Positions 7,337 through 7,974 of a stretch of 7,974 nucleotides of DNA are shown piece after piece. The position numbers and the translations under genes were made by a program. Numbering within the stretch: position 1 is the first letter of the stretch; each line of letters starts with the position of its first letter. The DNA is from Chloroflexota bacterium (lineage in GTDB: Bacteria; Chloroflexota; Dehalococcoidia; Dehalococcoidales; JAHJRU01): assembly GCA_018830745.1 (NCBI GenBank), contig JAHJRU010000061.1, positions 1 through 7,974 of the forward strand, read 5' to 3'. The notes under the pieces were generated by a model. It was not told where the DNA came from, made no database searches, and worked only from the letters and a program-made list of their open reading frames with translations.

Positions 7337-7371
7337 TTCTATCACTCAAACCCTAAAAATAGTATCCCGAC

Positions 7372-7605
7372 CTAATTATCATCGAAAGAGACCCTTAACA
7401 GCTCTGAACCGGTATCCTCCCTGATGCGCGCCGACTTAAGCACTAATGCCCGGACCGCCACACCCAGAATTCCAGATGAACCAATAGCAATGGTGAGTAT
7501 TCTATCCAGGACTTCCATCGGTTGCCAGAAAGCCATTATTAAAATCAGTGCTCCTGAAAGAGCGAAGAACAGCATCAGAAATATATCCAGGGCTTTATCC
7601 CTCAT
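7372..7605 (-). CDS. Small two-helix membrane protein of unknown function, 77 aa
   Basis: No family recognised. The product has two hydrophobic segments, about residues 7-27 (DIFLMLFFALSGALILIMAF) and 33-56 (ending GILGVAVRALVL), joined by a short QPMEV turn. The C-terminal 20 residues are hydrophilic (KSARIREDTGSELLRVSFDDN). Positive residues at the N-terminus (RDK) and after helix 2 would put both ends in the cytoplasm by the positive-inside rule, forming a helical hairpin. The start is ATG 7603-7605, with GGGAG about 10 to 11 nt upstream. An overlapping ATG at 7608-7610 is out of frame and stops at once. A terminator follows, and a weak -10 lies upstream, so it may be a single-gene unit. 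It has no evident functional link to the neighbours. Confidence 0.72.
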   Translation of the reverse strand: MRDKALDIFLMLFFALSGALILIMAFWQPMEVLDRILTIAIGSSGILGVAVRALVLKSARIREDTGSELLRVSFDDN

Positions 7606-7645
7606 CGCATTGTGTCTCCCTAACCTTGCTGGATTTCGCTTTACT

Positions 7646-7651
7646 TTTATA
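7646..7651 (-). promoter_or_regulatory. Possible -10 element for the 77-aa membrane gene
   Basis: The minus strand reads TATAAA in an AT-rich stretch within the 111-nt gap before the gene. A 17-nt spacing reaches TAACCA (7669-7674), a poor -35 match, and there is no TGn extension. It is plausible but weak. Apart from this and a ribosome-binding site near 7611-7616 the gap holds nothing I can identify. Confidence 0.35.
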
Positions 7652-7716
7652 ACGAAAAAACTTAAACTTGGTTAGTGGTAAGACAACAATGTTTCCGGCA
7701 CACTCCAGCTGCGCTT

Positions 7717-7974
7717 CTACGGCTGGATATTAATCCTCTCCGCTTTGTAGAATCCCAGTCTTGACCCTTCTGCCCCTCCCAAAGTCACGCCTTTTAATCT
7801 GAGCTGCCAGACAACTTCTCCCTCAGCGGTAATTTCAACTATCTTCGTTGTGGCGGTAATCAGGGTATTGCCGTTAGGCAACCGGTTGGCGTCCCTTACC
7901 GGAGAAAACTCACGTTCGAATCCCCCGCTGTTCCACACCACCTTGCCTGTTGCCGGGTCAAACTCTATGGCACG
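7717..7974 (-). CDS. Arylsulfotransferase-like beta-propeller protein, C-terminal end (truncated by window edge)
   Basis: The frame enters from the right edge and stops at TAG 7717-7719, giving 85 residues. Two blade-like repeats are visible: AIEFDPATGKVVW (2-14) and IVEITAEGEVVW (45-56), each a strand ending in G-K/E-V-V-W. Between them ANRLPNGNTLIT (29-40) matches the (A)xRLPNGNTLI motif common in arylsulfotransferase and related PQQ-like propellers. FYKAERI (75-81) near the end also fits that group. The catalytic region and any signal peptide lie outside the window, so sulfotransferase activity cannot be inferred; many proteins with this fold are exported binding or structural proteins. 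A GTG at 7941 is internal to the repeat, since the repeat begins upstream of it. The 111-nt gap to the next gene suggests they may be transcribed separately. Confidence 0.72.
   Translation of the reverse strand, partial: RAIEFDPATGKVVWNSGGFEREFSPVRDANRLPNGNTLITATTKIVEITAEGEVVWQLRLKGVTLGGAEGSRLGFYKAERINIQP

Noticed and set aside
7705..7726. Inverted repeat CCAGC/GCTGG around the stop of the propeller gene, considered as a terminator
   Set aside because: The hairpin in the minus-strand RNA has a mismatch and no T tract follows, so termination is not supported.
1..7974. CRISPR, tRNA, rRNA, riboswitch, insertion sequence or defence system
   Set aside because: No repeated units, cloverleaf arms, transposase motifs, terminal inverted repeats or defence-protein motifs were found on either strand by reading.

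Overview
This window is a compact, housekeeping-type stretch of a bacterial chromosome. Base composition is near balanced, judged by eye. The best phylogenetic guess is Chloroflexota, probably class Dehalococcoidia. That rests on my recollection of gene neighbourhoods and on family traits such as the long acidic insertion in SecA and the variant PRPP synthetase motifs. It is an inference, not a measured result.

Layout. On the left edge is the 3' end of valS (valyl-tRNA synthetase) on the + strand. Everything else is on the - strand and reads from right to left. At the right edge (7717-7974) is the C-terminal end of a beta-propeller protein resembling arylsulfotransferases. It is followed by a small two-helix membrane protein (7372-7605) and a likely intrinsic terminator (about 7308-7336). 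A new transcription unit then seems to begin at an extended -10 promoter (7261-7269). It holds six tightly packed genes: prs (PRPP synthetase), a DUF2007-like small protein, secA, a 74-residue very acidic protein, polX (DNA polymerase X with PHP nuclease domain), and a conserved-looking 240-residue protein of unknown function. Junctions in this unit are short gaps (7, 15 and 12 nt) or overlaps (29 and 11 nt). This points to one polycistronic message with translational coupling. The last gene meets valS tail to tail with only 13 nt between the stop codons, and I see no clear terminator there.

Functionally the unit mixes nucleotide precursor supply (prs), protein export (secA), DNA repair (polX) and three small or unknown genes. 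No single pathway joins them, so this looks like a conserved core cluster rather than a specialised system. I found no CRISPR array, insertion sequence, tRNA, rRNA, riboswitch or phage signature. No intergenic stretch exceeds about 140 nt. I do not see convincing evidence of a new biological system. The most useful targets for follow-up are the uncharacterised 240-residue protein, the 74-residue acidic protein and the SecA insertion.
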